From assembly GCF_901709675.1 (NCBI RefSeq), contig NC_051095.1:9637956-9701955 (forward strand): a DNA stretch of 64,000 nucleotides, written 5' to 3'. Of this stretch, positions 36,121-64,000 are shown in pieces. Positions within the stretch are counted from its first letter, which is position 1. Every line of letters starts with the position of its first letter. The DNA is from Syngnathus acus. Lineage: Eukaryota; Chordata; Actinopteri; Syngnathiformes; Syngnathidae. The position numbers were made by a program, and so were the translations under genes. The notes under the pieces were generated by a model. That model was not told the DNA's origin. It did not search any database and was given only the letters and a program-made list of their open reading frames with translations.

Positions 36121-39100
36121 CTATTTGTCTGTCCTCTTCAGAACATTGATAAAAACATCTTTGGGTACTTCCACATTGCCAATACGCCTCATCTTCTTTT
36201 TGCCTTCTGCTTGTTTCTTCAGGAGCTTCATCTTGCGTGTTATGTCCCCACCATACTTGCAACAAAGAATGAATCATTTAATTGGTGAAAACATCATCAC
36301 AACTGACACAGGATGAATAGAAAAATCAAATAATACTTACACATTTTGCGATGACATTTTTTCTGTATGCCTTTATTCTAAAAAAGCCACACATTGAGAT
36401 GTTAATTTTCTAAAGGCATTTTTTCGCTTATATTTTCAATGATTCACAGTGGATAGTAAATAAAAAGCCTTTCACTCACGTCTCTCTTGCAATGATTTTA
36501 CTTCCAATAGCTGCTTGTACAGCAATTTCAAACATTTGCCTTGGTATGAAATCCCTGAGTCGCTCACATATGGCTTTTCCTGTGCTGTATGCACGTGCTC
36601 TGGAAAGAAAAATATATATATATATATTTTACAACATTTAGATGCAACTTGAGGTGTGACTCACAGAGCAAAGCTCTGCTGTAAAAAAACTACCTGTGAA
36701 CAATTACAGTGAGCTCTTCCACTGGGCGCCCATTCAATAGAATGTCCATCTTGATCAGGTCAGCCACCTGGTAGCCTGCATTTTCATAATCAAAGCTATG
36801 AAGGACAAAAATGAAAATAATGTGTTCAATAACGTGGAGATTATAATAACACAATCAACAATCAAGTGCACACTGATATGTTTTTTTTTTAATGATTGTT
36901 GAATTAATTACAATGCCCACCCAAATTTGCAGTTTGGCAAACTTGCATTATTTTACCTGGCATATCCAGAAGACAGAGACTTGAGGAGATCGTAGAAATC
37001 CACAACAATTTCATTTAAAGGGAAAAGATACTTCATCATCACACGATGGTCATCGACGTACACCATATTATTCTGGATGCCTCTGCGATTCTACATGAGT
37101 ACAAACATCACCATTTTTTTTTTCATTAAAAAGGGCAGAAACAATATTCAGTTGCATGTCTAATAAGCAGAATACATCTAGTAGGACAGAAAGAAATCTT
37201 ACCAAGCATAGAGTCATAATCTTGCCAGTGTATGTGTCAGGTGCTAAAATGGTCCCCAGCACCATTGGTTCCAAATACTCCGACACTACCGATCTATCTG
37301 GAAACTGAGCTGGGTTCACCACTGTGATCTCCTCCATGCCATGTTCCTGTAACAAGTTTACACGTGCAAGTTGAACGGCTCATTAGCTTCAGTTCCAGTT
37401 TCTTTTGATTCCATCATACCCAAGAAGTACAATTTAAAAGTAAGGGTTGGAATTTCGATCTGGGACCAAGTCTTACCTTGATGAGTTTAGCTGACGACAG
37501 CACCGCCTTATAAGGCACTGTTGGCGCTGTTATGATGACAGAAGCATTGTATTCCTGCTCCAGCCTCTGATTAAACACCTCCATATGAAGAAGTCCCAGG
37601 AAGCCCAGCCTGCGGATTCCCACTAGTGTTATACATAACATTCATTACACGGGACACTGAATTATTCCCCCATTAACACTAAGACATGTCTGAATTGACA
37701 TGATACAGAATTCAGTGCAGTGACCAACTCTTTAGTTAGGGATTGCAAGACCAGTTTGGTACTGACCGCCAACCAGCTCCCAGGGCCATACTGCTGTCTC
37801 TCTGCACTGTGACACTGGAGTCGTTTAATGTCAGTCTGTCGATGGCGCTACGAAGGCCCGGGTATTCTGATTGGTCCACTGGATACATTCCTAGAGAAAA
37901 AGTGATCCGCAGCTACATTCAGACAGCTGGTTTTGTCGGTGTTGGTTAAACATCACAACCCGTTTTCTTAATCGGTATATATAACCTGGATTGTTTTGGG
38001 GGGTTTTCTTAGTACAATTGGTGACAATACCACATGAGGATATTTCTTACCAGCAAACACCATTGCTTTGGCTGGCTTAAAACCGGGTAGAGCTTCTACG
38101 GGCTGGCCCTGGTGGTAGAGGGTGTCCCCAATCTGCGCCTCTTTTACCTCCTTCATCCCGGCTACGAGGTAGCCTACCTGTCCAGCAAATCTGAGACACA
38201 AACGACCCCAATCTTCAAACAGGGCTCTCAAAATTAACAATTCTCTGATTTATTTAGTCTTTCATGAAACGCACTGATTTATCTTTTGTGTTTAATCAAA
38301 ATAAGACCTTTGCAGACATCTGCTTTTATTTTGTAAATCAACGACCATCAATCCTAGTGTGATGTTGCTAAACTGTTGTTGAGCTGATTTTTTAATCCGT
38401 AAACAATACCAATAAACAAAAGTAATTGGTTCATAAACAGTAATTGGGGGAAAAAAGGTTACAAATGTTTATATATACTTTAATGCAAATAAAACTGTAT
38501 CCGATTAATTGATAGAACTCTAAAAATATTCAATAGCCCTAAACATAACCTCGTTTTCATTATCACAAACATTAATTATGGATTATATGGTTATATGTTC
38601 AATTTGATTTAAAAAAACATTCCGTATGGGCGTTTGTTATTCAGGGATGAACAATTTGAGAAAAAAGTAAATAATATTATGAAGATTAGGTAACCTTTCC
38701 CTTTTTGGATATACTCTAATAGTATTCATTTTTAGTTACATCCTACAACCTACTCGGAAGTCTCTATAATACACCGTCTGTGTTGGATTACTTCTCGGTA
38801 TGACAATTCAAAAGCACATCACACTATTTGTTGGTCACATTTCTTCGATTAGTATGATCCTGGAGGGAAAAAAAAGTGTCATGAGTCAAGTCAGAATGCA
38901 TCTTACAGTTTCTGAGTCGGGTGCTCCTCTGGGCGAAGAAGTCCGAGCTCGTTGACCTCGTAGGCTTTGCCAAGATGCGCCGACACGATCTTGTCCCCTT
39001 TTTTGACGTGACCCGCAAACACAGCGATGTTAGCCACGACTCCTCTGTAGTGGTCAAAATTTGAATCAAAGACAAGTGCTTTGAATGGGTCATGAACAAT

Positions 39101-41087
39101 TGCCGAAGGCCTGAGGGAACATGGGGGGAAAAAAATATTCAGTGACTACGTGTCAACTTTGCCTCATGTCTTAAACGACAGATTATTCTTACGGTGGAAT
39201 CCTCTCTACAACCGCTTGGAGAACCCCTTCAACATTTGTACCCAGTTTAGCTGAAATCTGAAACAAGAGGAATTCATAAAAAAAAAAAAAAAACATTTTC
39301 ATTCATGATGAAGCTGAAAAACATTCCTCAACCTACCCGGATGCAGTCCTCACGAGGAATATCAAACACTTTTTCAATCTGTGACTCCACTCTCTCTGGA
39401 TCCGCGTTTTTCAAATCAATCTGAAAGATAGTAGTTAGCATAGCATATCATATATGGTGTAAATATCATCATCATGTAAAAATCATTAAATAATGAAAAT
39501 AACTGGGCTTTTTCCAGGTACTCTTGATTACTCACACATGCCAAAAACTACTTGAACATTTGAAATGTGACAAAACACTCCAAAAATATAAATCTCAGTC
39601 CGGCACGAATGCAATGCACTTTGATTGAATTGGGACTTGAGGATGTTCCACTCAAATAAAAAACAATTTAATTACCTTGTTAATAACAGGGATGATTGAG
39701 AGCTGAGCTTCAAAAGCCAGGTAGAAGTTGGCCACTGTCTGTGCTTGAATGCCCTTGAACACCACAGACATCGTCAATAGAATGCATCAGCATTTGCAGA
39801 ACCAACCACACCGCGGCCGGCCGGCTCTTGTAACCTGATTGGCGTCGACAATCAGGAGGACGCCCTGACAGGCAGATATGGACCGAGACACTTCATAGCT
39901 GAAGTCAACGTGACCCTGTGGAGATGCATGTGAAATTACTCATCATCAGCTAAATAAATAGTAAACATACTAAAAAGTGGGTGAATTTGTCTCATCAGCA
40001 ACTGGAAAAAATAAACTCCTAAAATTGGACATTTAATAATCGTGTTGCAATGGCTAACAGCTTGAAAGATTTTTCATTATTTTTCCAAGGAATTATAACA
40101 AAACAGTCGTCAAATAATAGCCCACTTACTGGCGTGTCGATGAGGTTTAGGAGGTGCTGCTTGCCATGATGTGTGTAAAACAAAGAGGCAGTCTGGGCCT
40201 TCACGGTGATGCCCCTCTCTCGCTCCACCTGGAGCTTATCCAGCACTTGTTTGTTTTCGTCCGTTTTTGCTATGGCCCCTGGTAATGACAGCCATTATTT
40301 ACAACTTACCTCAAATCATTTTAGGACAAACCAAGATGGATGATTTATGGAAACTCATTGGACATTTCTAGGTCCAGCTAAACTACATAAAGAGCTCTAG
40401 TACCCGTGATAAAAATAGGTTATTTATATTGTTTGATTGGGACTTATAACAAGATACTGCAGTGTCTTTTTAAATAGGATTTTTTTTTGCATGTGTGTTG
40501 GAAATTTAGAAATGGTTTAGTTGTCTGCATCAAACTGAAATCTGATTTACAAAGGTATTCCTAAAAGTAGAAGACTGCAATTAGATGAGTTTGCTTTCAT
40601 CAACAACAAAAAAAAGTTTACGGATCTCAAATTTAATATATATACAAAAAGATACAATAAATCCAATCTATTGATTGTTGGTACATTATCCAGCTGTTTT
40701 TACAAACATACCTGTCATTTCCAATAGTCTGTCAGCCAGTGTGCTCTTTCCATGGTCAATATGTGCAATGATGCAAAAATTCCTGATTCTATCCACAGGA
40801 AACTTGGATAGGTCAACGACTTCCTACACAACATAATAAAACATAAATCTGATCAATGCTTCTAAATAGAAAAGGTTTATATTTACTACTGGTCTTACTT
40901 TGTCACATTGAGTGCTGAGGTTAGAAAGCTGCAGCCTCAAATTTTTAGAAGGAATGGGTAGTTTCTTCAGCCAGCAACGTCTTAGCACCGAATAACTCAT
41001 ACTATGGTTTGGCATTTTCCCTCTGCACATTTTTAACAGTAAAACACACCGAAACGGTAGCGTGGACGACAGAAGCATGATTAACAT
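36121..41087 (-). CDS. GUF1: GUF1, mitochondrial translation factor EF4/LepA homologue (complete, 17 exons)
   Basis: Translational GTPase that acts on mitochondrial ribosomes. Exons in gene order: 41087-40899, 40823-40712, 40278-40130, 39915-39835, 39753-39676, 39420-39337, 39257-39193, 39110-38907, 38190-38051, 37890-37767, 37609-37477, 37346-37203, 37090-36957, 36795-36694, 36599-36480, 36377-36341, 36255-36121. Every junction is GT-AG; the joined frame is 676 aa (human 669). Residues 1-60 are basic and Ser/Leu-rich, a likely mitochondrial presequence; starts at codons 4, 20 or 25 are also possible. GTPase motifs are intact: AHIDHGKST (83-91), RERGIT (120-125), DTPGH (148-152), NKID (202-205), SAK (233-235). 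The C-terminal LepA domain ends in a Lys-rich region ([13 protein letters not shown]). Exon 12 ends at TTG, giving C-L-N-R-R across the junction. Confidence 0.97.
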
Positions 41088-41278
41088 GCGTGAAATTTAA
41101 CTATACACGACTGACAGGGTAGAATAAAACAATGCAATGAATGCTAATACCGACTCATTGCTTAGCATTAAAGGACAGAGGTTAGTATTGTAGAAATCCC
41201 GAGATTTTATATGCGTACAGTCCTAAAACAGTGCCGATCACGAATCTCAAGGGCGCTGACATTTTTGGTTGCCGCAAA

Positions 41279-41298
41279 GGATTCTGGGAAATGTAGTT
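41279..41298 (-). promoter_or_regulatory. ZNF143-type (SBS) promoter motif of GUF1
   Basis: GGATTCTGGGAAATGTAGTT on the top strand; its complement, AACTACATTTCCCAGAATCC, fits the ACTACAnnTCCCAGnnnGC element bound by ZNF143 in vertebrate housekeeping promoters. It sits 192 bases upstream of the GUF1 start codon, a normal distance for such a site. Motif seen in sequence; binding is inferred. Confidence 0.65.
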
Positions 41299-41507
41299 TA
41301 TTGATGCATCTACCTTTGTTGTTTGCACTATACGTAGAAAAACACGATATCCTAACTACAGCATGCTAAATGCAAATAATACAGCCCAACAAACTTATTT
41401 TAATTAAACCCAAAGAACATGTTGAACATTATTTTTTAATAAGCACGTTCTTGTCGAACATCCGGAAATCCCGCCCACAGCCTGATGATGAACAAAAACC
41501 AACGCCA

Positions 41508-41521
41508 GTTGCTATGGTAAC
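41508..41521. promoter_or_regulatory. RFX X-box motif
   Basis: GTTGCTATGGTAAC, an RFX-type X-box (two inverted half sites GTTGCY / RGTAAC). It lies about 420 bases upstream of the GUF1 start and next to a GC box (CCCGCCCAC, 41470-41478). It could serve GUF1 or an unseen rightward transcript. Confidence 0.45.
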
Positions 41522-41525
41522 AAGC

Positions 41526-41629
41526 GTTCATTTGGCATAGCTCTTTTTTTTTTAACTTATACTTTGAGACATTTCAATGTTCATTTGTCATAGCTTTTTT
41601 TTTAACGTATATTTTGAGACATTTCAATG
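41526..41629. repeat. Two-copy tandem repeat, unit about 52 bp
   Basis: GTTCATTTG...CATAGCT(T)n AAC.TATA.TTTTGAGACATTTCAAT occurs twice, at 41526-41578 and 41579-41629, differing by a few bases and poly-T length. A recent local duplication upstream of GUF1. Confidence 0.9.
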
Positions 41630-43476
41630 TGTGTAATGTGTTTTGACTAAGATTTATTGTTGCATTTTGATGTAATGACTAATCAATGGCCACTTATTTA
41701 TCTACACAATAGAATCCTTGTTCATCTATATTTGCCTCTCAATAATTTTTATTTGTAGATGCAATGAACCTGTGTAACTACTTTCAGTCATATTATTGTT
41801 TCCTAGTGTCATATTTTGTTTCCTGGAGTTTTTTCCACCCCCAAATGTGAAATATGTGCCTTTGCTCAGTAAATGTTGTGCAGGACATTTTTTTTCAACA
41901 TCAAAACAGCAACCAACATTGGTATTGCCTCCAAAGTCTCTTGCTAAAAATCCCCAAAATAACAAGTAAATATATCATTTTAAGGTGATATGTTTTATTA
42001 AAAACTGGGCGCAACGACCTTGTAAACAATCATTCTTATCTAAAATGTATAAGAATTTCAATAGGACGGCAAACAATAAGTCTGAAACGAAGGAATGTTG
42101 AGAGGGATAAGAAAGCAAGCCAGAGTGTTATGCCATGCAACATTTGATCCAAAAATCCAATAAAAAATAGACTGTTGTTGAGTGGGTAAAAAAAGGGAAA
42201 GCACAATATCTGGCTACTGATGAGGGGCGGAAGGTATTTCTCTTCACAAAACATTCTATCCTCTCTGAGTGTCGGAAAAAAATGTAACACAAACCACAAT
42301 AGCACTGCCATATCCTCTCACATTACAACACTAGAAAAAGACTGTCACTTTTTTTTTTAAATTCATCAGAATTTTTTTTTTTACTTTCAAACTAATGCAG
42401 GAATTAAAATATAAATAAAACCCAACGTAAGTAAACGCATAATAAATGTTTTATACTATATATGACAACAACAATATTACAAATGAACTGTTTTGGTTTT
42501 GTTTCTCACCTCGCTACACAACCATTGTGAAATTGTATTTCAAAAAAAAAAAAAATCAAACGCTTGATTGAAAAATACTGTCTAAAAAATAAAAGTTAAC
42601 TGTTGATAGTCTGTTTAAGGTAACCTTGTTGACTTTCTATCAAAAAATGTCCACCCCACACCCTTTTATTTCTTATAGGCTACATGTGACAGCAGTAAAT
42701 TCTGTTCTGTCTGATTTCCTTGCACCATTACTTCTCTTAGTGGTCATATATGGAAATGCATCTTAAGGCTTGTTCCGTGAACACATATCTCAGCTTTGTA
42801 TAAATTGTAATTTTTAAACTTTACATTTTTGTCAGTCATTATTATAAAATGTGTAAATTTTAGCCAGGAACACAATGAATATGTTTACTTGTATGTTTTT
42901 TTTAAACATTATTATCGTTTTTAAATATTGATTAGAGCTCCATGCTGATGGTCACGGGTAATAAAACATTTATTCTGTGACAACACTAAACAACTGTGTT
43001 TTTGCATTGACTTGGACAAAACAAGTCAGGCCACTTTTGAATGACAAAACAGAAGACAGTCAAACGAAACAAAAACATAATCAGAAAATCTCTTTCACTC
43101 GGAAAAAAGAAAAAAAAAAGACATAAGAAAACATCAAGAAAATGGTGTTGATTACATCCGAATTTAGAAGTGACTTTAAACCATTATATATGTTCGTGTT
43201 CACATTGATATCGTATGTACAGTGGTCACATACTTAAACTGGAAACGGGAGATACACATTCTAATAGAATTCATCACACAATGAAAAGGGAATATAAATA
43301 GACAGACATTTACAAAAGACAAGAGTTGTCAAAAGTGCTGCAGACGGTGTAGAAAATAGGCGGAGCTAGAGGATCACACTGCAATCCAGGACATCACTCT
43401 GCAAAAGTACGTACACACAGTTGCTGGAGGTATTTGGTTCTGAGGCCTCCTGACCAAAACTTATTGAAGCTGGCGT
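41630..43476. other. GUF1-GABRA2 spacer and GABRA2 3' UTR
   Basis: No coding sequence seen. The right part (about 42970-43476) is probably the GABRA2 3' UTR. The rest is AT-rich with poly-T and poly-A runs. Confidence 0.55.
42969..42974 (-). promoter_or_regulatory. Candidate GABRA2 polyadenylation signal
   Basis: TTTATT on the top strand (AATAAA on the gene strand), 503 bases after the GABRA2 stop. Brain transcripts often use longer 3' UTRs, so further sites to the left are possible. Confidence 0.35.
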
Positions 43477-60293
<16,817 letters not shown>

Positions 60294-61337
60294 TGCTGCT
60301 TCAACACCGACACAAGCAGGACGCCCACCGCAACGACAACCAGTGAATAGAAACATAACATCACAGCATTGCATCGAGGAAATAATGAAACCCCACGAGT
60401 GGGAAAAATAAGGAGACGAATCGAGGGGGGGGGGGGTGATTGGGGGTAATTAGTATTCAGTGACACGTCCCACGCACCCACGCACTGCTATTGCCCCAAA
60501 ATACGAGCGCCACGATTTTATGCCTTGCCACCAAATAGACAATGATGATCAATTTTCAAATAGAAGACGCGTGATGGAAACAGAGCAGAAAAAGAAAGCA
60601 TCACCCCTTTCTCCCACGCCTTTGCCGTGACAATGGTTGTACGTGATTCTTTTGTGCCAAAGCGCGCTCACCTCAAGTGCACAAAGTACCCACGGCAGCT
60701 GCAATCGTCGACGGTGGGGGGGGAAAAAAAAAAGGAAAAAGTTCAAGTCAATTCACAGCTTTGAATGGATGGAAGCGATGGATGGATGGAAATGTGTCAG
60801 GAGAATCACATCTCAATCCCAGTCAGCTGGAATGCACCGGCTTCCATCGTGGCTTAAATGAGGCAATTAGATGATAGAAATGCGTTGGGTACAAAAAATA
60901 TATATATATGGGAGCGACTAAAATAAAATAAAAATAAATCAAAGCAAGCAGTGAGAAGCTCTTGCTTTCAAAGGGTCTTGTGCATTATCATCTTGTGGTC
61001 TCGATGTGATTCGTGATTAGCAAGAAGCACATTGAGCCCCCCCACCACACGCATACACACACTCCAAAAGGCTAAGGAGGACACTTACTGGGTCCTAGAG
61101 GTAGTTCCAGCTCCAAGAGCCTTTATTGGAATGCGCGCATGTTAATTGATGTAGTTTCCGCCCCAGCAGCCTGCAGTCAATATGATAACGTATTGATTAT
61201 GTAAATTTGGTCTTTTTTCTGAACTTTGCTTCTAGGAAAGCAATTTTTCCAAATGGGATTTTCTGGCTTTAGTTTGAGCGGAAATGCTGTGACGTTTGGA
61301 CTGCTTACGGTTGCTGAACCAGAAAATCAACCATAGT

Positions 61338-61365
61338 GGGGGGGGGGGGGGGGGTGGGGGGGGGG
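61338..61365. repeat. Poly-G tract
   Basis: G17 T G10 or close to it. Strong G-quadruplex potential on the top strand. Confidence 0.95.
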
Positions 61366-61582
61366 AAACCTGGAGAGAAAACTGTTGTTATACGGTGAGT
61401 TACTGTCTTTGTCCAGCAGAGGACAGTCACTATGCGTGTGCACAGAATATAAGACAACACAACTTCTTTGGTATTTTAAGCGTATACACAAAGATCATAC
61501 TATTAGGCGCACCATGAGATTCTAAATTTGCCTTTACAGAGATTTGATCAAGCTTTGTTATTGCAGTCAACAGAAAGCTGCT

Positions 61583-61658
61583 TATTTATTTATTTATTTA
61601 TGCATTTATGCATTTGTTTATTTTTAAATTTTTATTTATTTATTTATTTATTTATTTC
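61583..61658. repeat. (TTTA)n array
   Basis: Two blocks of TTTA units separated by TGCATTTATGCATTTGTTTATTTT. About 35 bases before the SINE insertion target. Confidence 0.9.
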
Positions 61659-61680
61659 ACCTAATGTTGGCTACTTTTGC

Positions 61681-62090
61681 CCCATTAGTCTTCATCCATC
61701 CATCCATCCATCCATCCATCCATCCATTTTCTGAACCGCTTAATCCCCACAGGGGTCGCGGGTGTGCTGGAGCCCATCCCAGCCGTCATCGGGCAGTAGG
61801 CGGGGGACACCCTGAACTGGTTGCTAGCCAATCGCAGGGCACACAGAGACAAACAACCACATGCACTCGCACTCACACCTAGGGACAATTTGGAGTGCTC
61901 AATCGGCCTACCAAGCATGTCCTTGGGATGTGGGAGGAAACCGGAGTGCCCGGAGAAAACCCACACGGGCCCGGGGAGAACATGCAAACTCCACACAGGG
62001 AGGGCCGGAGGTGGAATCGAACCCGCACCCTCCTAACTGTGAGGCGGACGTGCTACCCAGTGCGCCACCGAGCCGCCCATTAGTCTTCAT
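61681..62090 (-). mobile_element. Full-length tRNA-derived SINE with 15 bp target-site duplication
   Basis: Target duplication CCCATTAGTCTTCAT occurs at 61681-61695 and 62076-62090. Between them, on the minus strand, is a tRNA-like head with box A within TGGCGCACTGGGTAGCACG (62067-62049) and box B GGGTTCGATTCC (62024-62013). The body includes GTTTGCATGTTCTCCCCG, CGGTTTCCTCCCACATCCCA and CCTGCGATTGGCTAGCAACC, and the tail is (GGAT)n at 61696-61727. It is the reference copy for the fragments at 20323, 31845, 54093 and 63825. Confidence 0.93.
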
Positions 62091-63824
62091 TTAACCAAAA
62101 TTGCTCACTTTTGAAATGTAGGAGCAAGCCAAGCATTATATTCAGAACTTCCCAATTTCTCAGGCGTGCCAGTGACTACACTGTGCTGTCTATATTTATT
62201 TTCATTGTTTACTATGATGGATGTAGTTTGCAACGTTGTCTGGGGGCACTGTGTTATAATGGTTTGTAATATGTTGGCCCTCTCTGCTGAAACACAATAT
62301 TTTTGATTGGATCAATAGACACAGAGTAAAAACCCACAAAGCTGGTGCACATGCATCGCCCCCCTTGGTCATCTTGCTTTGTACAAACTATTGGAGAATA
62401 TTGTGGGCTAATAGACCAGCTTCTGTTGCAAGCAGTTCAGGCATACTTGTAATACTCAGCATCATCATACTAATAACCGACTTGGCTTACTCTAATTAAC
62501 CAATCAGAGGATGCAAAAATGATGGTGATGATGTTTGAAATCTGATTGGTTAAATAAACAGTCCCATTGCTTAAAGACTAAGTTATTGCAATCACAACTG
62601 ATTTTTAAGACACTGCATAGATTAGATATGTCCTGAAAAAACAGGGCTGGACTGGCTATTTGGCATACAGGGCAGATGGCGTTTTCTGGGGCTAATACAA
62701 TGCCATTAAATTATTTTCTACCATTTTACCCCAAGAGACCAAACCACAATTTAGAGGGAGCATTGAAAATATAGACAGCAAACCAAAACAATCATTGGCA
62801 GAGCTACGTGGTAGCCAGGGTTCAAGAGTCGGGCCATTCCAGCCCTCCTGGAAACAATGCAGCCTCGAGAAATGTTACGATACAAAGACAATAGACTGCA
62901 TGCTAGGTGTAAAATATGACAAATTCTCAGAACAAAAGTTGGTTCAGAGCTTCTGATAGTGTTTCTACCAACAGAGAAAGCCCTAATGGCCCCAACCGAG
63001 TGCTGAAATTCCTGCACTAACTTTATCCATATTCATTGTCAGTCATTGTGCCAACTGGGACACATTCATGACATGAGTAAGAGTGATGCAATGCCTTGCA
63101 ATAAATTATGTCGCTGTAATAGAATGTAACGCAATCCGTGAAGTCAAAAACATGTTTTGTGTGAAAAATATAGCATCGGTTGAAGGAATATAAAAGGCTT
63201 TTGTTTCTTCTGGCCAAGCTCCTCTTCGCCCCACCTTCACCGTTGGACTTGATAACAGTCCCAGGGGTCACGTTTATTGAGACGACCCACTCATTGATCA
63301 CCTGTCAGAGGTATAGATTAGAGCACAGATCAATGGAACAAGAGTGCGCCGTCTGAAGTGAAGTGCATGGGAGGCGGCGATTGTGTTTGATAATGGTCTG
63401 ACCCCCGAGGTCCATCAGTCTGTTTTGATCTGTGCGTGACTGAGTGCTTGTTGTGGGCTGCTTTGCTGCCTCTTAAGCCAGGGAATGTGCTGACGGATCA
63501 TCCTCCACACATCTTGCCCTACTGCTGTTTTTACGGTCGACTTGCACAGTGGCATCGATTCTTTATAGATGTGTAATGCATGGTTTTTCTTTTCAGTTCT
63601 GTTCTTCTACAGCTTGTTGTGTATATTGTATATTGTATATGGATATATGCTGATATAAACCATATGGTTTATATCTGCATATATCCATGTAATCATCAAA
63701 AAATAATTTAAAATCGATTTGAACTTCGTAAAATATGCATCCATGTTATAAAAATTAAAAATGGATTCAGTCCAAAAAATTATTTGCTTGTTTTCAAGTT
63801 TGTAACAAAGACTAAATGCAGCTA
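62091..63824. other. Gene-free flank with palindrome
   Basis: No coding exon recognised. The only structured feature is the palindrome at 63641-63686. The stretch 63190-63560 is unique-looking sequence. Confidence 0.5.
63641..63686. repeat. 46 bp near-perfect palindrome, no loop
   Basis: The left arm 63641-63663 and the right arm 63664-63686 are reverse complements over 23 bases with one mismatch (GCTGAT against GCAGAT in the same orientation). The centre is CCATATGG. A TGTATATTGTATATT run precedes it. Confidence 0.93.
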
Positions 63825-64000
63825 GGGCAGCACGGTGGTGGCACATTGGTTAGCACGTCCACCTCAGAGTTCAGATCTGCCTGTGTGGTGTTTGCATGTT
63901 CTCCCCGTGCCTGCGTGGGTTTTCTCTCGGTGCTCCAGTTTCCTCCCACATTCTAAAAACATGCATGGTAGGTCGATTGAGCACTCTAAATTGTCCGTAG
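63825..64000 (+). mobile_element. GGAT-tailed SINE, 5' part, cut by window end
   Basis: GGGCAGCACGGTGGTGGCAC followed by ATTGGTTAGCACGTCCACCTCAG (box A) and GTTTGCATGTTCTCCCCGTGCC. Same family as the copy at 61681-62090, opposite orientation. The box B region (about 63870-63880) is degenerate or partly deleted, so this copy looks older. Confidence 0.88.

Larger units (their letters stand above)
60294..61690. other. GABRA2 5' flank
   Basis: Upstream of the signal-peptide exon. Moderate CpG content from 60226 to about 60720 suggests a promoter or 5' UTR region, but the transcription start and any non-coding exon are not identifiable. Contains a poly-G run (60426-60436), a GGAT-rich string (about 60764-60790), a poly-G tract at 61338 and a TTTA array at 61583. 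Confidence 0.5.

Noticed and set aside
61685-62094. Several open frames of 60-100 codons
   Set aside because: All lie within the SINE; SINEs of this type do not code.

Overview
The window is nuclear DNA of a ray-finned fish. It has vertebrate genes with GT-AG introns, and teleost-type repeats: tRNA-derived SINEs, non-LTR retroposon relics, MITEs and hAT-like remnants, plus many microsatellites. The SINE with a (GGAT)n tail would fit a percomorph, perhaps a pipefish or seahorse relative, but I cannot fix the species. I reconstructed the exon chains by hand from splice sites and reading-frame continuity. All four spliced genes keep one open frame across every junction.

Layout, left to right: (1) 37-1039, +, last four coding exons of FNTA, the shared alpha subunit of protein farnesyltransferase and geranylgeranyltransferase I. 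(2) 1040-6276, a repeat-rich spacer with a hAT-like element, a 140-160 bp tandem repeat and a telomere-like minisatellite. (3) 6277-7065, +, an intronless four-pass membrane protein gene, most likely TMEM271, in a CpG island. (4) 7066-14048, a gene-free spacer. (5) 14049-35247, -, PIGG, complete, 13 coding exons, 960 aa. (6) 36121-41087, -, GUF1, complete, 17 coding exons, 676 aa, with a ZNF143-type promoter motif. (7) 43477-60293, -, a GABA-A receptor alpha subunit, best matched to GABRA2, complete, 9 coding exons, 454 aa. (8) 60294-64000, the 5' flank of GABRA2, with a full-length SINE bounded by a 15 bp target-site duplication, a poly-G tract, a near-perfect 46 bp palindrome and the start of a second SINE.

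The genes do not form a pathway: FNTA acts in protein prenylation, PIGG in GPI-anchor side-chain modification in the ER, GUF1 in mitochondrial translation and GABRA2 in inhibitory neurotransmission. What links them is synteny. PIGG and TMEM271 sit tail to tail, as I recall for human 4p16.3. GUF1 and GABRA2 are close neighbours, as in human 4p12. FNTA is on another human chromosome (8p). I found no operon-like, defence or otherwise new system. The points most worth checking are the synteny joins, the regulatory motifs (ZNF143 site, RFX X-boxes), the palindrome, a possible orphan first exon near 7978, and the repeats.
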